From contig JAQBQB010000002.1 in the NCBI GenBank assembly GCA_028287235.1, forward strand, positions 310,001 to 374,000: a stretch of DNA of 64,000 nt, in the 5' to 3' direction. Every line of letters begins with the position of its first letter. Position 1 is the stretch's first letter. A model generated the notes under the pieces. The model saw nothing but the letters and a program-made list of their open reading frames with translations. It did not search any database and had not been told where the DNA came from. This DNA is from Gemmatimonadota bacterium (lineage in GTDB: Bacteria > Gemmatimonadota > Gemmatimonadetes > Gemmatimonadales > Gemmatimonadaceae). A program made the translations under genes and the position numbers. Positions 8,838-18,334 of the stretch are shown here, one piece after another.

Positions 8838-10001
8838 ATGCCTCTCCTCAATTCTGGCGCCGAACGCTGCGCCGTGCGACCGGGCACCTATACGGTGGGC
8901 GGGAACGGCCCCGGTGCGTTGCCCATGGCCGCGCTCGAATGGTGCGCCGCCGTGGCCACGATCGTGGTGCCGCCCTCCGGTCCGTCGACGATCCAACGCC
9001 TCGCGGCATCCGTCGTCGTGTGGGTCGATCGCGTGCCCCTCGGTGTCGCGCCGAGGCCGCTGCACGACGGCGCGCGCATCGAGTTCGAAGGACGCTCGCT
9101 GACGTTCGAGACCGATCGCGGCGGCGAGGCGATGGTCACGTCGGCGTCGAGCGGTGCCGAGCCGGGTGATCGCGCGGCGAGCCCCGAACCGAGTGCGCCA
9201 TTCACATCGACCGTCCATGCCCGAATCCTCAACGTGCGCACGGGCGAGGCCATCGAGCTCGGCAACTATCGCGTCGTGGTGGGCCGCGACGCGGCGTGTG
9301 ATTTCCTCGTAGCGGGAATGGGCGTGTCGCGCCGGCATTTCTCGGTCTCGCCGGTACAGGGGGGATACCTTCTGCGCGACGAGAGCGCCAACGGCACGGT
9401 GGTCAATGGATCGCGCGTGTCGGGGACGTACCTGCTCGGACACGGCGACGTCCTCCGCCTGGATGACGAAGAGCTTCGCTTCGAAGTGGACGGAGTCACG
9501 TCCCCCGCGCCGAGCGCGGCAGCGGCGCCGACGGCGATCCTCGACATGTCGCGGCTGAGACGCGAGCTCGCAGCGGGCGGCAAACGCGAACTGCCCGCGA
9601 CGCCGCTCGCGGCCAACCTGGAGATCGTGCGGGGACCATACGCCGGTGCCTCGTTTTCCATCGATCGGCCAGTCTGCTCGATCGGACGTGGACCGCAGAG
9701 CGACGTCCGCGTTCGCGACGACAGCGTCTCCACCAATCACGCGACGCTGCTGCGGAAGGGCGGCACCTGGTTCGTCGTGGATCTATGCTCGGCGAACGGA
9801 ACCTTCGTGGACGGTTCGCGCGTCGCTGGTGAGCGAGAGCTCGCGCCGGGCTCGCGCCTCAAGCTCGGAAGTGTCGAAATGATGTTCCGGTCGCTCAACG
9901 CCGGCGTCGATGCGCCGATTGAGAAGAAGCGGAAGAGCTCGTGGCTGAACGAGCTCTTGCGACCGTTCCGGCGCGCTTCTCCCGCCGCCGACATCGACTA
10001 G
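8838..10001 (+). CDS. Protein with two FHA domains
   Basis: This 387-residue protein carries two clear FHA phosphothreonine-binding domains. The first, at about 125-215, has VVVGRDAACDFLVAG, VSRRHFSV and ESANGTVVNGSRV. The second, at about 265-360, has SIGRGPQSDVRVRDDSVSTN-H and SANGTFVDGSRV. Both retain the GR, SxxH and NG residues needed for phosphopeptide contact. The first 100 residues are beta-rich with no GR/SxxH signature. No membrane segment is visible. It ends with a basic tail (KKRKSSWLNELLRPFRR). FHA proteins act downstream of Ser/Thr kinases such as the one at 55121. Confidence 0.88.
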   Translation: MPLLNSGAERCAVRPGTYTVGGNGPGALPMAALEWCAAVATIVVPPSGPSTIQRLAASVVVWVDRVPLGVAPRPLHDGARIEFEGRSLTFETDRGGEAMVTSASSGAEPGDRAASPEPSAPFTSTVHARILNVRTGEAIELGNYRVVVGRDAACDFLVAGMGVSRRHFSVSPVQGGYLLRDESANGTVVNGSRVSGTYLLGHGDVLRLDDEELRFEVDGVTSPAPSAAAAPTAILDMSRLRRELAAGGKRELPATPLAANLEIVRGPYAGASFSIDRPVCSIGRGPQSDVRVRDDSVSTNHATLLRKGGTWFVVDLCSANGTFVDGSRVAGERELAPGSRLKLGSVEMMFRSLNAGVDAPIEKKRKSSWLNELLRPFRRASPAADID

Positions 10002-10116
10002 GCTTTGTGTGGAAGCCGGGAGGCAGCTTCAACGCTGTCGATCCGGCGCCATCTCGTTCGTATAGATGGCGAGAGGGGGACGTGCCCTCTCTTCGACAGT
10101 CCTCACGGAGCCCGCC

Positions 10117-10467
10117 ATGCCACGATACCTGCTCAGCGTCTACCAGCCCGACGGTCCCGTGCCCGCGCCTGACATCCTCGGTGCAATCATGCGCGACGTC
10201 GGCGCCGTGCGCGACGAGATGAAGGCCGCGGGCGTTTGGGTATTCGCGGCCGGACTGCTGCCGGCCACCTCGGCCACGGTGGTGCGCGCGAAAGACGGCC
10301 GCATGCTGACCACCGACGGCCCGTTCGTCGAAGGCAAGGAGCACATCGGCGGATTCACCATCGTGAACGTGCCGGATCTCGATGCGGCGCTGGAGTGGGG
10401 ACGCAAGGTCGCCCGCGCCACGACGCTGCCCATCGAGGTGCGGCCGATGCAGGAGGGCCACGCCTGA
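10117..10467 (+). CDS. YCII/DGPF-domain protein
   Basis: This 116-residue protein has the YCII dimeric alpha/beta fold: MPRYLLSVYQPDG, MKAAGVWVFAAGLLP and the diagnostic TTDGPFVEGKEHIGGF. DGPF proteins are the standard genomic partners of ECF42 sigma factors, and such a sigma factor follows immediately. The stop (10465-10467) overlaps the likely start of that gene. I chose the ATG at 10117 because the fold begins there; the frame is open 51 bases further upstream. The biochemical activity is unknown. Confidence 0.9.
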   Translation: MPRYLLSVYQPDGPVPAPDILGAIMRDVGAVRDEMKAAGVWVFAAGLLPATSATVVRAKDGRMLTTDGPFVEGKEHIGGFTIVNVPDLDAALEWGRKVARATTLPIEVRPMQEGHA

Positions 10468-11708
10468 CCGCGGGCGCGCCCGGAATCGCTGGCGCGATCG
10501 AGCGGACCTTCCGCGAAGAGTACGGCCGCGCGGTGGCGGTGCTCGTTCGCCTCACCGGCGACATCCCACTCGCTGAGGAGGCGGTGCAGGACGCGTTCGC
10601 CATCGCGCTCGAGCGGTGGCCGGCCGGTGGCGTGCCGCCGAGCCCCGGCGGGTGGATCATCAGCACGGCGCGGAATCGCGCCATCGATCGCTTGCGTCGC
10701 GAGCAGACGCGCGACCAGCGCCACGAAGAGGCCGACCGCCTGCTGGCGCGCGACGAATCCATCGAGGATTCCGCCGAGGACCCTACGATGCTCGACGACC
10801 GTTTGCGATTGATCTTCACCTGCTGTCATCCGGCGCTGTCGCTGGAGGCGCAGGTCGCGTTGACGCTGCGCCTGCTGGGCGGATTGACCACCGCTGAAAT
10901 CGCGCGCGCGTTCCTCGTGCCCGAGGCGACGATGGCCCAGCGGCTCGTGCGCGCCAAGGGGAAGATCCGCGACGCGCGTATTCCGTATCGCGTGCCCGAA
11001 TCACACGACTTCGACGAGCGGCTCAGCGGCGTGCTCGCCGTGATCTACCTCGTCTTCAACGAGGGCTACGCCGCGAGCGCGGGCGAATCACTGATGCGCG
11101 ACGAGCTGTGCGCGGAAGCCATTCGCCTCGGCCGTGTGCTACGGTCACTCCTGCCCGAGCAGTCCGAGGTCGCCGGCCTGCTGGCACTCATGCTGTTGAT
11201 CCAGTCTCGCCGCGCCGCGCGCATCGACGCCGACGGCGCGCTCGTTCCGCTCGGCGAGCAGGATCGTTCGCGCTGGGAACGCCCCCTGATCGAGGAGGGT
11301 CAGACTCTCGTGCGCGAGTGCCTGCGCCGGAACACGCCCTGCCCGTACCAGATCCTGGCCGCGATCAACGCCGTGCACGCCGACGCCGCGATGACGTCGG
11401 ACACGGACTGGCGGCAGATTCTGGAGCTGTACGACCAACTGATGACGTTCGGCGCGAGCGACGTCGTGCGGCTGAATCGCGCGATCGCCGTGGCGGAGGT
11501 GGAAGGGCCGGCCGCGGCACTCGCCATCATCGATCGACTCGAGCTCGACGGGTATCACCTGCTGCATGCGACGCGGGCCGAGATGCTCGCCCGGCTGGGG
11601 CTGGAAGCGGAGGCGGGCCGTGAATACGAGCGGGCGATCGCGTTGACACAAAACGAAGTCGAGCGGGCTTTTCTGCGCGGTCGGTTGCGGCGGAGCACCT
11701 TGGCGTAG
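10464..11708 (+). CDS. ECF42-type RNA polymerase sigma factor with C-terminal TPR extension
   Basis: This 414-residue protein has region sigma-2 (EEYGRAVAVLVRLTGDIPLA, GGWIISTARNRAIDRLRR) and sigma-4 (LTLRLLGGLTTAEIARAFLV, MAQRLVRAKGKIRDA). A long C-terminal helical-repeat extension follows. That architecture, next to a DGPF protein, defines group ECF42. It recruits RNA polymerase to alternative promoters; no anti-sigma factor is seen, as is normal for the group. No ATG, GTG or TTG fits the family start. CTG at 10464 lies seven bases after a strong AGGAGGG and overlaps the YCII stop as CTGA, so I use it with caution. Confidence 0.85.
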   Translation: MTAGAPGIAGAIERTFREEYGRAVAVLVRLTGDIPLAEEAVQDAFAIALERWPAGGVPPSPGGWIISTARNRAIDRLRREQTRDQRHEEADRLLARDESIEDSAEDPTMLDDRLRLIFTCCHPALSLEAQVALTLRLLGGLTTAEIARAFLVPEATMAQRLVRAKGKIRDARIPYRVPESHDFDERLSGVLAVIYLVFNEGYAASAGESLMRDELCAEAIRLGRVLRSLLPEQSEVAGLLALMLLIQSRRAARIDADGALVPLGEQDRSRWERPLIEEGQTLVRECLRRNTPCPYQILAAINAVHADAAMTSDTDWRQILELYDQLMTFGASDVVRLNRAIAVAEVEGPAAALAIIDRLELDGYHLLHATRAEMLARLGLEAEAGREYERAIALTQNEVERAFLRGRLRRSTLA

Positions 11709-11718
11709 AGAGTGCAGT

Positions 11719-11740
11719 GTGGACCGGCCAGCCGGTCCAC
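11719..11740. terminator. GC-rich hairpin after the sigma-factor gene
   Basis: GTGGACCGGC and GCCGGTCCAC form a perfect 10-bp stem with a two-base loop, ten bases after the sigma-factor stop. No T-run follows, so it may be a rho-independent-like or mRNA-stabilising hairpin rather than a classical terminator. Confidence 0.45.
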
Positions 11741-11761
11741 TCGTAATGGCAGGAGCCATCC

Positions 11762-12412
11762 ATGCACGATTCCGACGCGCCCGATCGGGACGAGTCGCCG
11801 CGCGGACTTTCGCGCCGGGGCTTTCTCTCACACGCGGGCGCGGCCGGCCTCGCGGGCATCGCCGCCTCTGTCCCGCTCGCGGACGCGGCGGCCGAGCTCG
11901 CGCCCGCACCACCGGAGGCGCCTGAGATCCCCGGCACGGTGCCGGTCGCGCTCCGAATCAACGGCACGACGCACCGGGTCCGCATCGACCCGCGCGCCAC
12001 ACTGCTCGACACGCTGCGTGAGACGGTGCACCTCACCGGCACGAAGAAAGGATGCGATCACGGCCAGTGCGGCGCGTGCACGGTCCACGTCAACGGCGTC
12101 CGCGTCAACTCGTGCCTGCGCCTTGCGCTCATGCACGAGGGCGACGACATCACGACGATCGAAGGGTTGGGTACTCCTGAGGCGTTGCATCCGATGCAAG
12201 CCGCGTTCGTTGCCCACGACGGCTATCAGTGCGGCTACTGCACGTCCGGGCAGATCATGTCGGCCGTCGCGCTCATGAAGGAGCCGTGCGGCCCGGCTGA
12301 CACCGACGTGAAGGAGCTGATGAGTGGCAACATCTGCCGCTGCGGCGCCTACCCGAACATCGTCGCGGCGATTCAGCAAGTGCGCGGCAATCCCCGTGTG
12401 AGCGAAGGCTGA
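11762..12412 (+). CDS. paoA: Periplasmic aldehyde oxidoreductase, [2Fe-2S] subunit
   Basis: This 216-residue protein has a Tat signal (SRRGFLSH at 17-24, then a hydrophobic stretch). The plant-type [2Fe-2S] cluster is coordinated by C98, C103, C106 and C118. The second cluster of the xanthine oxidase family uses C157, C160, C192 and C194. It is the small electron-transfer subunit of a molybdenum hydroxylase of the PaoABC (YagTSR) type. It shares an operon with the FAD and molybdopterin subunits, with a three-base gap to the next gene. The folded complex is presumably exported through this Tat signal. Confidence 0.92.
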   Translation: MHDSDAPDRDESPRGLSRRGFLSHAGAAGLAGIAASVPLADAAAELAPAPPEAPEIPGTVPVALRINGTTHRVRIDPRATLLDTLRETVHLTGTKKGCDHGQCGACTVHVNGVRVNSCLRLALMHEGDDITTIEGLGTPEALHPMQAAFVAHDGYQCGYCTSGQIMSAVALMKEPCGPADTDVKELMSGNICRCGAYPNIVAAIQQVRGNPRVSEG

Positions 12413-12415
12413 GCC

Positions 12416-13426
12416 ATGGAACGCTTCCAGTTCACGAAAGCACACAGCGTATCCGAAGCGATCGGGATCGCCGCGCAATCGACGACCGCGCAGCAGGGTG
12501 CGCCGGTTCGGTTCCTCGCCGGCGGCACGACGCTCGTCGATCTCATGAAGCTGAACGTCGAGCGGCCCACGCGCCTCGTCGACATCAATCACCTCGAGCT
12601 GAACAAGATCGAGCGGACGAGCGACGGCGGCCTCCGGATCGGCGCGCTCGTCCGCAACGCCACGCTCGCCCACGACGAGGCCGTCGTCCGCGATTATCGG
12701 GTGCTCTCCGAGGCGCTCCTCTCGGGCGCTTCCGCGCAGCTGCGCAACGTGGCGACGACGGGCGGGAACCTGCTCCAGCGTACGCGCTGCATGTATTTCC
12801 GCGACACGGCCATGGCGTGCAACAAGCGCGAGCCAGGCTCCGGATGCTCGGCCATCGCGGGAGAGAATCGCGCGCTCGCGATTCTCGGCACCAGTCCGCA
12901 GTGCATCGCGACCAATCCCTCGGACATGAACGTCGCGCTTGCCGCGCTCGAGGCGACGGTGCACGTGCAGGGCGCCCGGGGCACCCGCGCCATTGCATTC
13001 CAGGACTTTCACCTGCTGCCGGGCGACACACCGCACCGCGAAACGGCGCTCGAGCCCGGCGATCTCGTCACGCACGTCACGCTGCCGCCGCCGCGCGCGG
13101 GGGCGACGTCGCGCTACCTCAAGCTGCGCGACCGCGCATCGTACGAGTTCGCGCTCGCCTCAGCGGCTGTCGTCGTCGAGGTGGCAGGCGGGCGCTTCCG
13201 CTACGCGCGCCTCGCGATGGGAGGCGTCGGTACCAAGCCATGGCGCATGACCGCCGCCGAACAGGCGCTGACGGGCGCGGCGGTCGATGAGGGAACGATA
13301 AAGCAGGCGGCCGCGCTCGCGCTTCGCGATGCGCGACCGCAGAGCGAAAATGGCTTCAAGGTCGAGCTGGCGCAGCGATGCCTCACGCACGCGCTGCGCC
13401 TCGCGACCGGGATGGCGACGGTATGA
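12416..13426 (+). CDS. paoB: Aldehyde oxidoreductase, FAD-binding subunit
   Basis: This 336-residue protein has the FAD-binding signature FLAGGTTLVDLMK and the second flavin motif NVATTGGNLLQRTRC. Four cysteines (125, 135, 144, 163) sit in the insertion that carries a [4Fe-4S] cluster in E. coli PaoB, a feature absent from most xanthine dehydrogenase medium subunits. It passes electrons between the paoA clusters and the acceptor. It starts three bases after paoA and overlaps paoC (ATGA at 13423-13426). Confidence 0.92.
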   Translation: MERFQFTKAHSVSEAIGIAAQSTTAQQGAPVRFLAGGTTLVDLMKLNVERPTRLVDINHLELNKIERTSDGGLRIGALVRNATLAHDEAVVRDYRVLSEALLSGASAQLRNVATTGGNLLQRTRCMYFRDTAMACNKREPGSGCSAIAGENRALAILGTSPQCIATNPSDMNVALAALEATVHVQGARGTRAIAFQDFHLLPGDTPHRETALEPGDLVTHVTLPPPRAGATSRYLKLRDRASYEFALASAAVVVEVAGGRFRYARLAMGGVGTKPWRMTAAEQALTGAAVDEGTIKQAAALALRDARPQSENGFKVELAQRCLTHALRLATGMATV

Positions 13427-15672
13427 GCCGCGCAGGTGGGTCGCTCCACGCATCCGGCGCTCCGGAGGCGCCGAAAGTGCTCGGCGGCAAGTTGCCGCGC
13501 ATCGACGGGCCGCTCAAGGTGAGCGGGCGTGCGGTCTATACCTCCGACGTCTCGCTCGCGGGCATGCTGTACGCGGTGCCGGTGCGCAGCACCATCGCGA
13601 AGGGACGCATCGTCTCGATCGACGCTGCCGCCGCGCGGAAGCTGCCGGGAGTTCGCGCCGTCTACTATCGCGGAAACCTCAAACCGTTCTTCCGCAGCGC
13701 GCCGCCGCAGGGCTTCAGCGGGTTGATCGACGAGAAGCGTCCGCCGTTCGAGGACGACGAGGTGCGCTATTACGGGCAGTACGTCGCCGTGGCCGTGGCG
13801 CAAACGATGGAACAGGCGACAGCCGCGGCCGCCGCCGTGCGTGTTCGGTACACGACCGACGCACACAACGTCGACCGGCATCTCGTCGCGGCGAAGCCGC
13901 TGGAAACGGAGAGCCAGCGCGGCGACGCGGACGCGGCCTTCAAGTCCGCGCCGGTGCAGGTCGACCAGACATACGTCACGCCGGACGAGGTGCACAACCC
14001 GATCGAGCTGCATGCGACGGTCGCGGCGTGGGACGGCGACAGCGTCACGCTATATGAGACCTCTCAAGCGGTCATGAACCACCGGGAGGTGCTCCGCCAG
14101 ATGCTCGGCGTGCCGAAGGAGAACGTGCGCGTGGTGTCGCACTTCCTCGGCTCCGGCTTCGGCGGCAAGCTGTGGCCGTGGACCCACTCGATTCTCGCGG
14201 CAGGCGTGGCGCGGGAGGTTGGCGTGCCGGTGAAGCTCGTCGTCACGCGGCAGTCGATGTTCGAGGCCGTGGGCCACCGGCCGCGCACGCAGCAGCGCTT
14301 TCGCATCGGCGCGAGCCGCGATGGCACGCTGCAGTCGATCCACCACGAGTACTTGAACCAGACGTCGGTGCTCGACGACTACAAGGAGGAATGCGGCGAG
14401 TCCACGCCGTTCCTGTACAGCGTACCGAACCTGCGCGTGGCGTCGGCGCTTTCGCGTGCCAACGTCGGCACGCCCACGGCGATGCGCGGCCCCGGCGCGG
14501 TGCCGGGTCTCTTCGCAATGGAGTCGGCGATGGACGAGCTGGCGATCGCGCTGAAGATGGATCCGATCGAGCTGCGCCGCCGCAACGAGCCGAAGCTGGA
14601 CGAGTCGTCGAAGCTGCCGTTCTCGTCGCGGCACCTCCTCGAGTGCATGCAAGTCGGCGCCGAGAAGTTCGGTTGGGCGCGGCGCGATCCGCGCGTTGGC
14701 GCGATGAAGCGGGATGGACTGACTGTCGGCTGGGGAATGGCGGCCTGCGCGTGGGGTGCGATGCGCGACAACGCGCAAGCGTCGGTCGAGATCCGGCGCG
14801 ACGGCACGGCGCAAGTCAAGACGGCCACCCAGGACATCGGCACCGGCACGTACACCGTGCTCGCAATCGTCACCTCCGAGGCCACGGGCATTCCCGTCGA
14901 TCGGATCGACGTGCAGCTCGGCGACACCGCGCTGCCTCCGGGGCCGATCTCCGGCGGATCGTGGGCGACGGCGTCGGTGATTCCGGCCGTGTCCAGTGCC
15001 GCGCGCGCCGCGGTGCAGGCGCTGCTCGGAATGGCGACGTCGGGGCCGAGCGCGCCGTTCAAGGGTGCGAAGCCCGACGACCTCCAGCTCGTCAACGGCC
15101 GCGTGTCGCGGAAGAGCGACCCGTCAGCCGGCGTGCCGCTGGGCGACGTACTCGCCCGCGCGAACGTACGCGCGGCCACGGGCAGCGGGCAGTCGAGCAC
15201 CACGATCGGCGGCGAGGAGAGCCGGAAGTATTCGCTGCACTCGTTCGGCGCGCAGTTCGCTGAGGTCACGTGGCAGCCGGAAACCGCGCGGCTGCGCGTG
15301 TCGCGGTTCGTCAGCGTGATCGACGCGGGCCGCATGATCAACCCCAAGCCCGCGCGCAACCAGATCGAGGGGGCGGTCGTGATGGGTATCGGCATGGCGC
15401 TCTTCGAGGAAGCGCGATACGACAAGCGGTACGGCGCGCCGATCAACAGCAACCTCGCCGACTACATCGTGAGCACCAATGCGGATGCACCGCCGATCGA
15501 TGTGACTTTCCTCGACTACCCGGACAAGGTGCTGAACGAGCTCGGAGCGCGCGGCGTCGGCGAGATCGGACTGGCGGGAACGGCGGCGGCGATCACCGCG
15601 GCGGTCCATCACGCAACCGGAGTGCGGGTGCGCGAGCTGCCGGTGCGGATCGAGGACCTCCTGCGGGCGTAG
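13423..15672 (+). CDS. paoC: Aldehyde oxidoreductase, molybdopterin-binding subunit
   Basis: This 749-residue protein is the catalytic subunit of a xanthine oxidase-family enzyme. Hallmarks are SHFLGSGFGGK, GTPTAMRGPGAV, TATQDIGTGTYTVLAI and near the C-terminus GARGVGEIGLAG, whose Glu is the expected base catalyst. It oxidises aldehydes to acids at a molybdenum cofactor. The ATG at 13423 was chosen because it gives the stop/start overlap with paoB. The PaoD-type cofactor-insertion chaperone found in E. coli is not seen in the window. A hypothetical gene converges five bases downstream. Confidence 0.92.
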   Translation: MSRAGGSLHASGAPEAPKVLGGKLPRIDGPLKVSGRAVYTSDVSLAGMLYAVPVRSTIAKGRIVSIDAAAARKLPGVRAVYYRGNLKPFFRSAPPQGFSGLIDEKRPPFEDDEVRYYGQYVAVAVAQTMEQATAAAAAVRVRYTTDAHNVDRHLVAAKPLETESQRGDADAAFKSAPVQVDQTYVTPDEVHNPIELHATVAAWDGDSVTLYETSQAVMNHREVLRQMLGVPKENVRVVSHFLGSGFGGKLWPWTHSILAAGVAREVGVPVKLVVTRQSMFEAVGHRPRTQQRFRIGASRDGTLQSIHHEYLNQTSVLDDYKEECGESTPFLYSVPNLRVASALSRANVGTPTAMRGPGAVPGLFAMESAMDELAIALKMDPIELRRRNEPKLDESSKLPFSSRHLLECMQVGAEKFGWARRDPRVGAMKRDGLTVGWGMAACAWGAMRDNAQASVEIRRDGTAQVKTATQDIGTGTYTVLAIVTSEATGIPVDRIDVQLGDTALPPGPISGGSWATASVIPAVSSAARAAVQALLGMATSGPSAPFKGAKPDDLQLVNGRVSRKSDPSAGVPLGDVLARANVRAATGSGQSSTTIGGEESRKYSLHSFGAQFAEVTWQPETARLRVSRFVSVIDAGRMINPKPARNQIEGAVVMGIGMALFEEARYDKRYGAPINSNLADYIVSTNADAPPIDVTFLDYPDKVLNELGARGVGEIGLAGTAAAITAAVHHATGVRVRELPVRIEDLLRA

Positions 15673-15677
15673 CGCGC

Positions 15678-16445
15678 TTAGTTCGGGGTAATGACGCGCT
15701 GTCGTACGCCCTCGCGCTCCGGTGTGCGGATGGTCTCCGCCGGGCCTGCGCCCAGTGCGAGCGGCTCCTTGTCGTCGGAGCCGGCGGCGTCGCTCGCCTG
15801 GCGAGCCGCGTTTCGAGCCGGCGCCTCCGCGAGGATCTTGGTGACGAAGCGCTGCCCCTCCGCAACGCGCTCGACCTCGATGGCGATCGCGTCCAATGCC
15901 TGTTCCATCCGCTCCAGGCGCGACGCCTGCTCGAACGGCAGCGCCGCCGGTTGCGTCGTGCCGCGCCGGGCTCGTTTCGACCAGCTCAATAGCGCGACGA
16001 CGGCGACCACGAACATGACCGCGACCACGGGAAGGGCGAGGTTCGGATCGAGGGACCGGCGAGGAAACCCGGGAGGGTATGACGTACTCCCGCCCGGAAT
16101 GCCCTGCTTCTGCGCAATCCGAGCCTGCGCCTGCGCAATGTCCCCTTCGGTCTGCGCGATCTTCACGCCGACGTCCGCCCACTGTTGCTGGACCCTTGGG
16201 CGCGCCGGATTGCTCCGCAACATCTGGTCGAGTTGCGATTTGAGCCCGCTCCATTGGGCGCGGAGTCCGCTCAACTGAATGCGGAGCTCACCCACCTGGG
16301 CCTGGAGCGACGCGACGTCCGTCCCTTGAAGCGACGCCGGAAGAGCGGGCGTCGCCGGGGGTGGCGCGGTGGGTGCCTGGGGGACTTGCGGTGCTTGCGG
16401 TGCTTGCGAGGTCATGATCGGAGTCTCGCCGAATGAATCGGGCAT
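15678..16445 (-). CDS. Hypothetical single-pass membrane protein with coiled coil
   Basis: This 255-residue protein is organised in four parts. A Pro/Ala/Gln-rich N-terminus (residues 12-35) leads into a long coiled coil (about 45-115, SLQAQVGELRIQLSGLRAQW). A single membrane helix follows (LALPVVAVMFVVAVVALLSW, about 135-155), then a second helical segment (ERMEQALDAIAIEVERVAEG). No enzymatic motif is present. It looks like a structural or scaffold protein. An alternative start at 16415 (MTSQAP) is possible. It converges with paoC. Confidence 0.65.
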   Translation of the reverse strand: MPDSFGETPIMTSQAPQAPQVPQAPTAPPPATPALPASLQGTDVASLQAQVGELRIQLSGLRAQWSGLKSQLDQMLRSNPARPRVQQQWADVGVKIAQTEGDIAQAQARIAQKQGIPGGSTSYPPGFPRRSLDPNLALPVVAVMFVVAVVALLSWSKRARRGTTQPAALPFEQASRLERMEQALDAIAIEVERVAEGQRFVTKILAEAPARNAARQASDAAGSDDKEPLALGAGPAETIRTPEREGVRQRVITPN

Positions 16446-16521
16446 GGCAACCCTACGAGCCGTGTCCCAAAGGTGTTTCTATGCCCTCGACCTCGCGACG
16501 ACGATCCGTGGACGTTCGCGT

Positions 16522-18255
16522 TCAGGGCACAGAAGTCGGCGTCGGAGCTGTTCGTGGTAGAGCGCGGCCGGTAGGCGGAAGGGCGGCGATCGCCGCGCCG
16601 TCCTTCCGGGGGTCAGACGCACCGGAGTTGATCCTCGTCGAGAAGTCACGTACGACCGCTTGCCCCGAGCCCATGCGCGTGGACGAGAAGTCGCCGCGCA
16701 TGATGAGCTGGTGCCCCATCGCGGTGAGTGCATTCCGCGTCTCGGCGGGAATGCGCGCCTCGACACTCACGTCGCAGCCGGCAAACGTTTCCTTGGAAAA
16801 GCGAGGCGCGTCGAGCGCGGCTTGCGCGTTCATGCCGAAGTCGACGACGTTCGACACGAACTGCGCGTGCGCCTGGGCCTGATTCCAACCGCCCATGATG
16901 CCGAAGGCGATCCGGACGTCGCCTCGCTGCATGAACGCGGGAATGATCGTGTGGACGGGACGCTTGTGCGCGGCGAGGACGTTCGGATGCGACGTGTCCA
17001 ATGTGAACAGGCCGCCGCGATTCTGGAGCGCGAACCCCCCGCCGCCGACGGCCAGACCGGAGCCGAAGCCGACCGTGGCGTAGTTGCTCTGGATGAGCGA
17101 CACCATGTTGCCCTCGGCGTCCACGACTGAGAGATACGTCGTGCCGTGATCCGTGTTGGGCGGCGTGCCGGCCGGCACGTTGCAATTCGCCTTGCCGTCG
17201 TCGATGAGCGTTGCGCGCGCGGCGGCGAAGTCCTTCGACTTGAGTCCCGCCACCGGGATGCTGGCGAACTTCGGATCGGCGTCGTACCGAATCATGTCGG
17301 CGTACGCGAGCTTCTTCGCCTCGATCATCGTGTGGAGCGCACGGACGGAGTTCTGCCCCATCTCACCGAGGGGAAAGCGCTCCATGATGTTGAGCATCTC
17401 GAGCGCGGCGATGCCCTGCCCGTTCGGCGGCAGCTCGAAGACACTCCACCCGCGATACGTGGTGGAAATGGGCTCGACCCACTCGGCGGCGTAGTCGGCG
17501 AGATCGGCCGCCGCCATCGTGCCGCCGTGCGCGGCGGACGTCGCGAGGATCTTCTTCGCGACCTCCCCGCGATAGAAGGCGCTCCGTCCGTGCGCGGCGA
17601 TCTGTCGATACGTCCACGCGAGATCAGCGTTCTTGAATATCGTCCCGGCCGCCGGTGCGTGGCCGTCTGGAAGGAAGATCCTCGCGGTCGGCGCATCTTC
17701 CTTCAGCGCCTTCTCACTGTCGCGCCAATACACGGAGACGACTTCGCCAACAGGAAATCCGGCGTCGGCGAACGCGATCGCCGGGGCGAGCACGTCGGCG
17801 AACGTCTTGTGGCCGAAGCGCGTCAGCAACTTGTCCCACCCGTCGACCGTCCCGGGGACGGTCACCGACTGGATGCCGCGCTGTGGCATCTCCGTCAGTC
17901 CCTTCGCGCGCAAGTAGGCGGGCGTCAGCCCAGCCGGAGCCCAGCCCGACGCATTGAGACCATACAGCTTGCCGGTCTTCGCCTCGTACACGATGGCGAA
18001 CAGATCGCCGCCAACTCCGTCGTTCATCGGGGCGACGAGCCCCATCATCGCGTTCGTGGCGACGGCGGCGTCGATGGCGTTCCCGCCGTTCTCGAGAATC
18101 CGCGCACCCACTTCCGACGCGAGCACGTTCTCGCTTGCGACGACGCCCGTGCGCGAGACGACCATGGACCGCGACTGCGACCGGTCCTGCGCGAGCGCAG
18201 TGGACGCGGCGAGGAGCAGACCGCCAATGGCCGTGATCCGGAAGGAAGCTGGCAT
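16522..18255 (-). CDS. ggt: Gamma-glutamyltransferase
   Basis: This 577-residue protein has a signal peptide (1-22, ending ALAQ) and the full GGT length. It includes VVASENVLASEVGARILENG, NDGVGGDLFAIVY and the autoprocessing site in DHGTTYLSVVDAEGN. There the Thr preceding TYLS becomes the N-terminal nucleophile of the small subunit. It also has GFGSGLAVGGGGFALQN and IMGGWNQAQAHAQF. It hydrolyses or transfers gamma-glutamyl groups of glutathione and related peptides in the periplasm. Its family also includes cephalosporin acylases, which cannot be excluded. The ATG at 18253-18255 precedes the signal peptide. Confidence 0.9.
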   Translation of the reverse strand: MPASFRITAIGGLLLAASTALAQDRSQSRSMVVSRTGVVASENVLASEVGARILENGGNAIDAAVATNAMMGLVAPMNDGVGGDLFAIVYEAKTGKLYGLNASGWAPAGLTPAYLRAKGLTEMPQRGIQSVTVPGTVDGWDKLLTRFGHKTFADVLAPAIAFADAGFPVGEVVSVYWRDSEKALKEDAPTARIFLPDGHAPAAGTIFKNADLAWTYRQIAAHGRSAFYRGEVAKKILATSAAHGGTMAAADLADYAAEWVEPISTTYRGWSVFELPPNGQGIAALEMLNIMERFPLGEMGQNSVRALHTMIEAKKLAYADMIRYDADPKFASIPVAGLKSKDFAAARATLIDDGKANCNVPAGTPPNTDHGTTYLSVVDAEGNMVSLIQSNYATVGFGSGLAVGGGGFALQNRGGLFTLDTSHPNVLAAHKRPVHTIIPAFMQRGDVRIAFGIMGGWNQAQAHAQFVSNVVDFGMNAQAALDAPRFSKETFAGCDVSVEARIPAETRNALTAMGHQLIMRGDFSSTRMGSGQAVVRDFSTRINSGASDPRKDGAAIAALPPTGRALPRTAPTPTSVP

Positions 18256-18334
18256 TCAATCACCGTGAAGGGTATCGACCGGTTGCAATCTCGCCGGTTG
18301 ATCGCGCTGGAGCCAGGAGCGATGAGCGAGAGAG

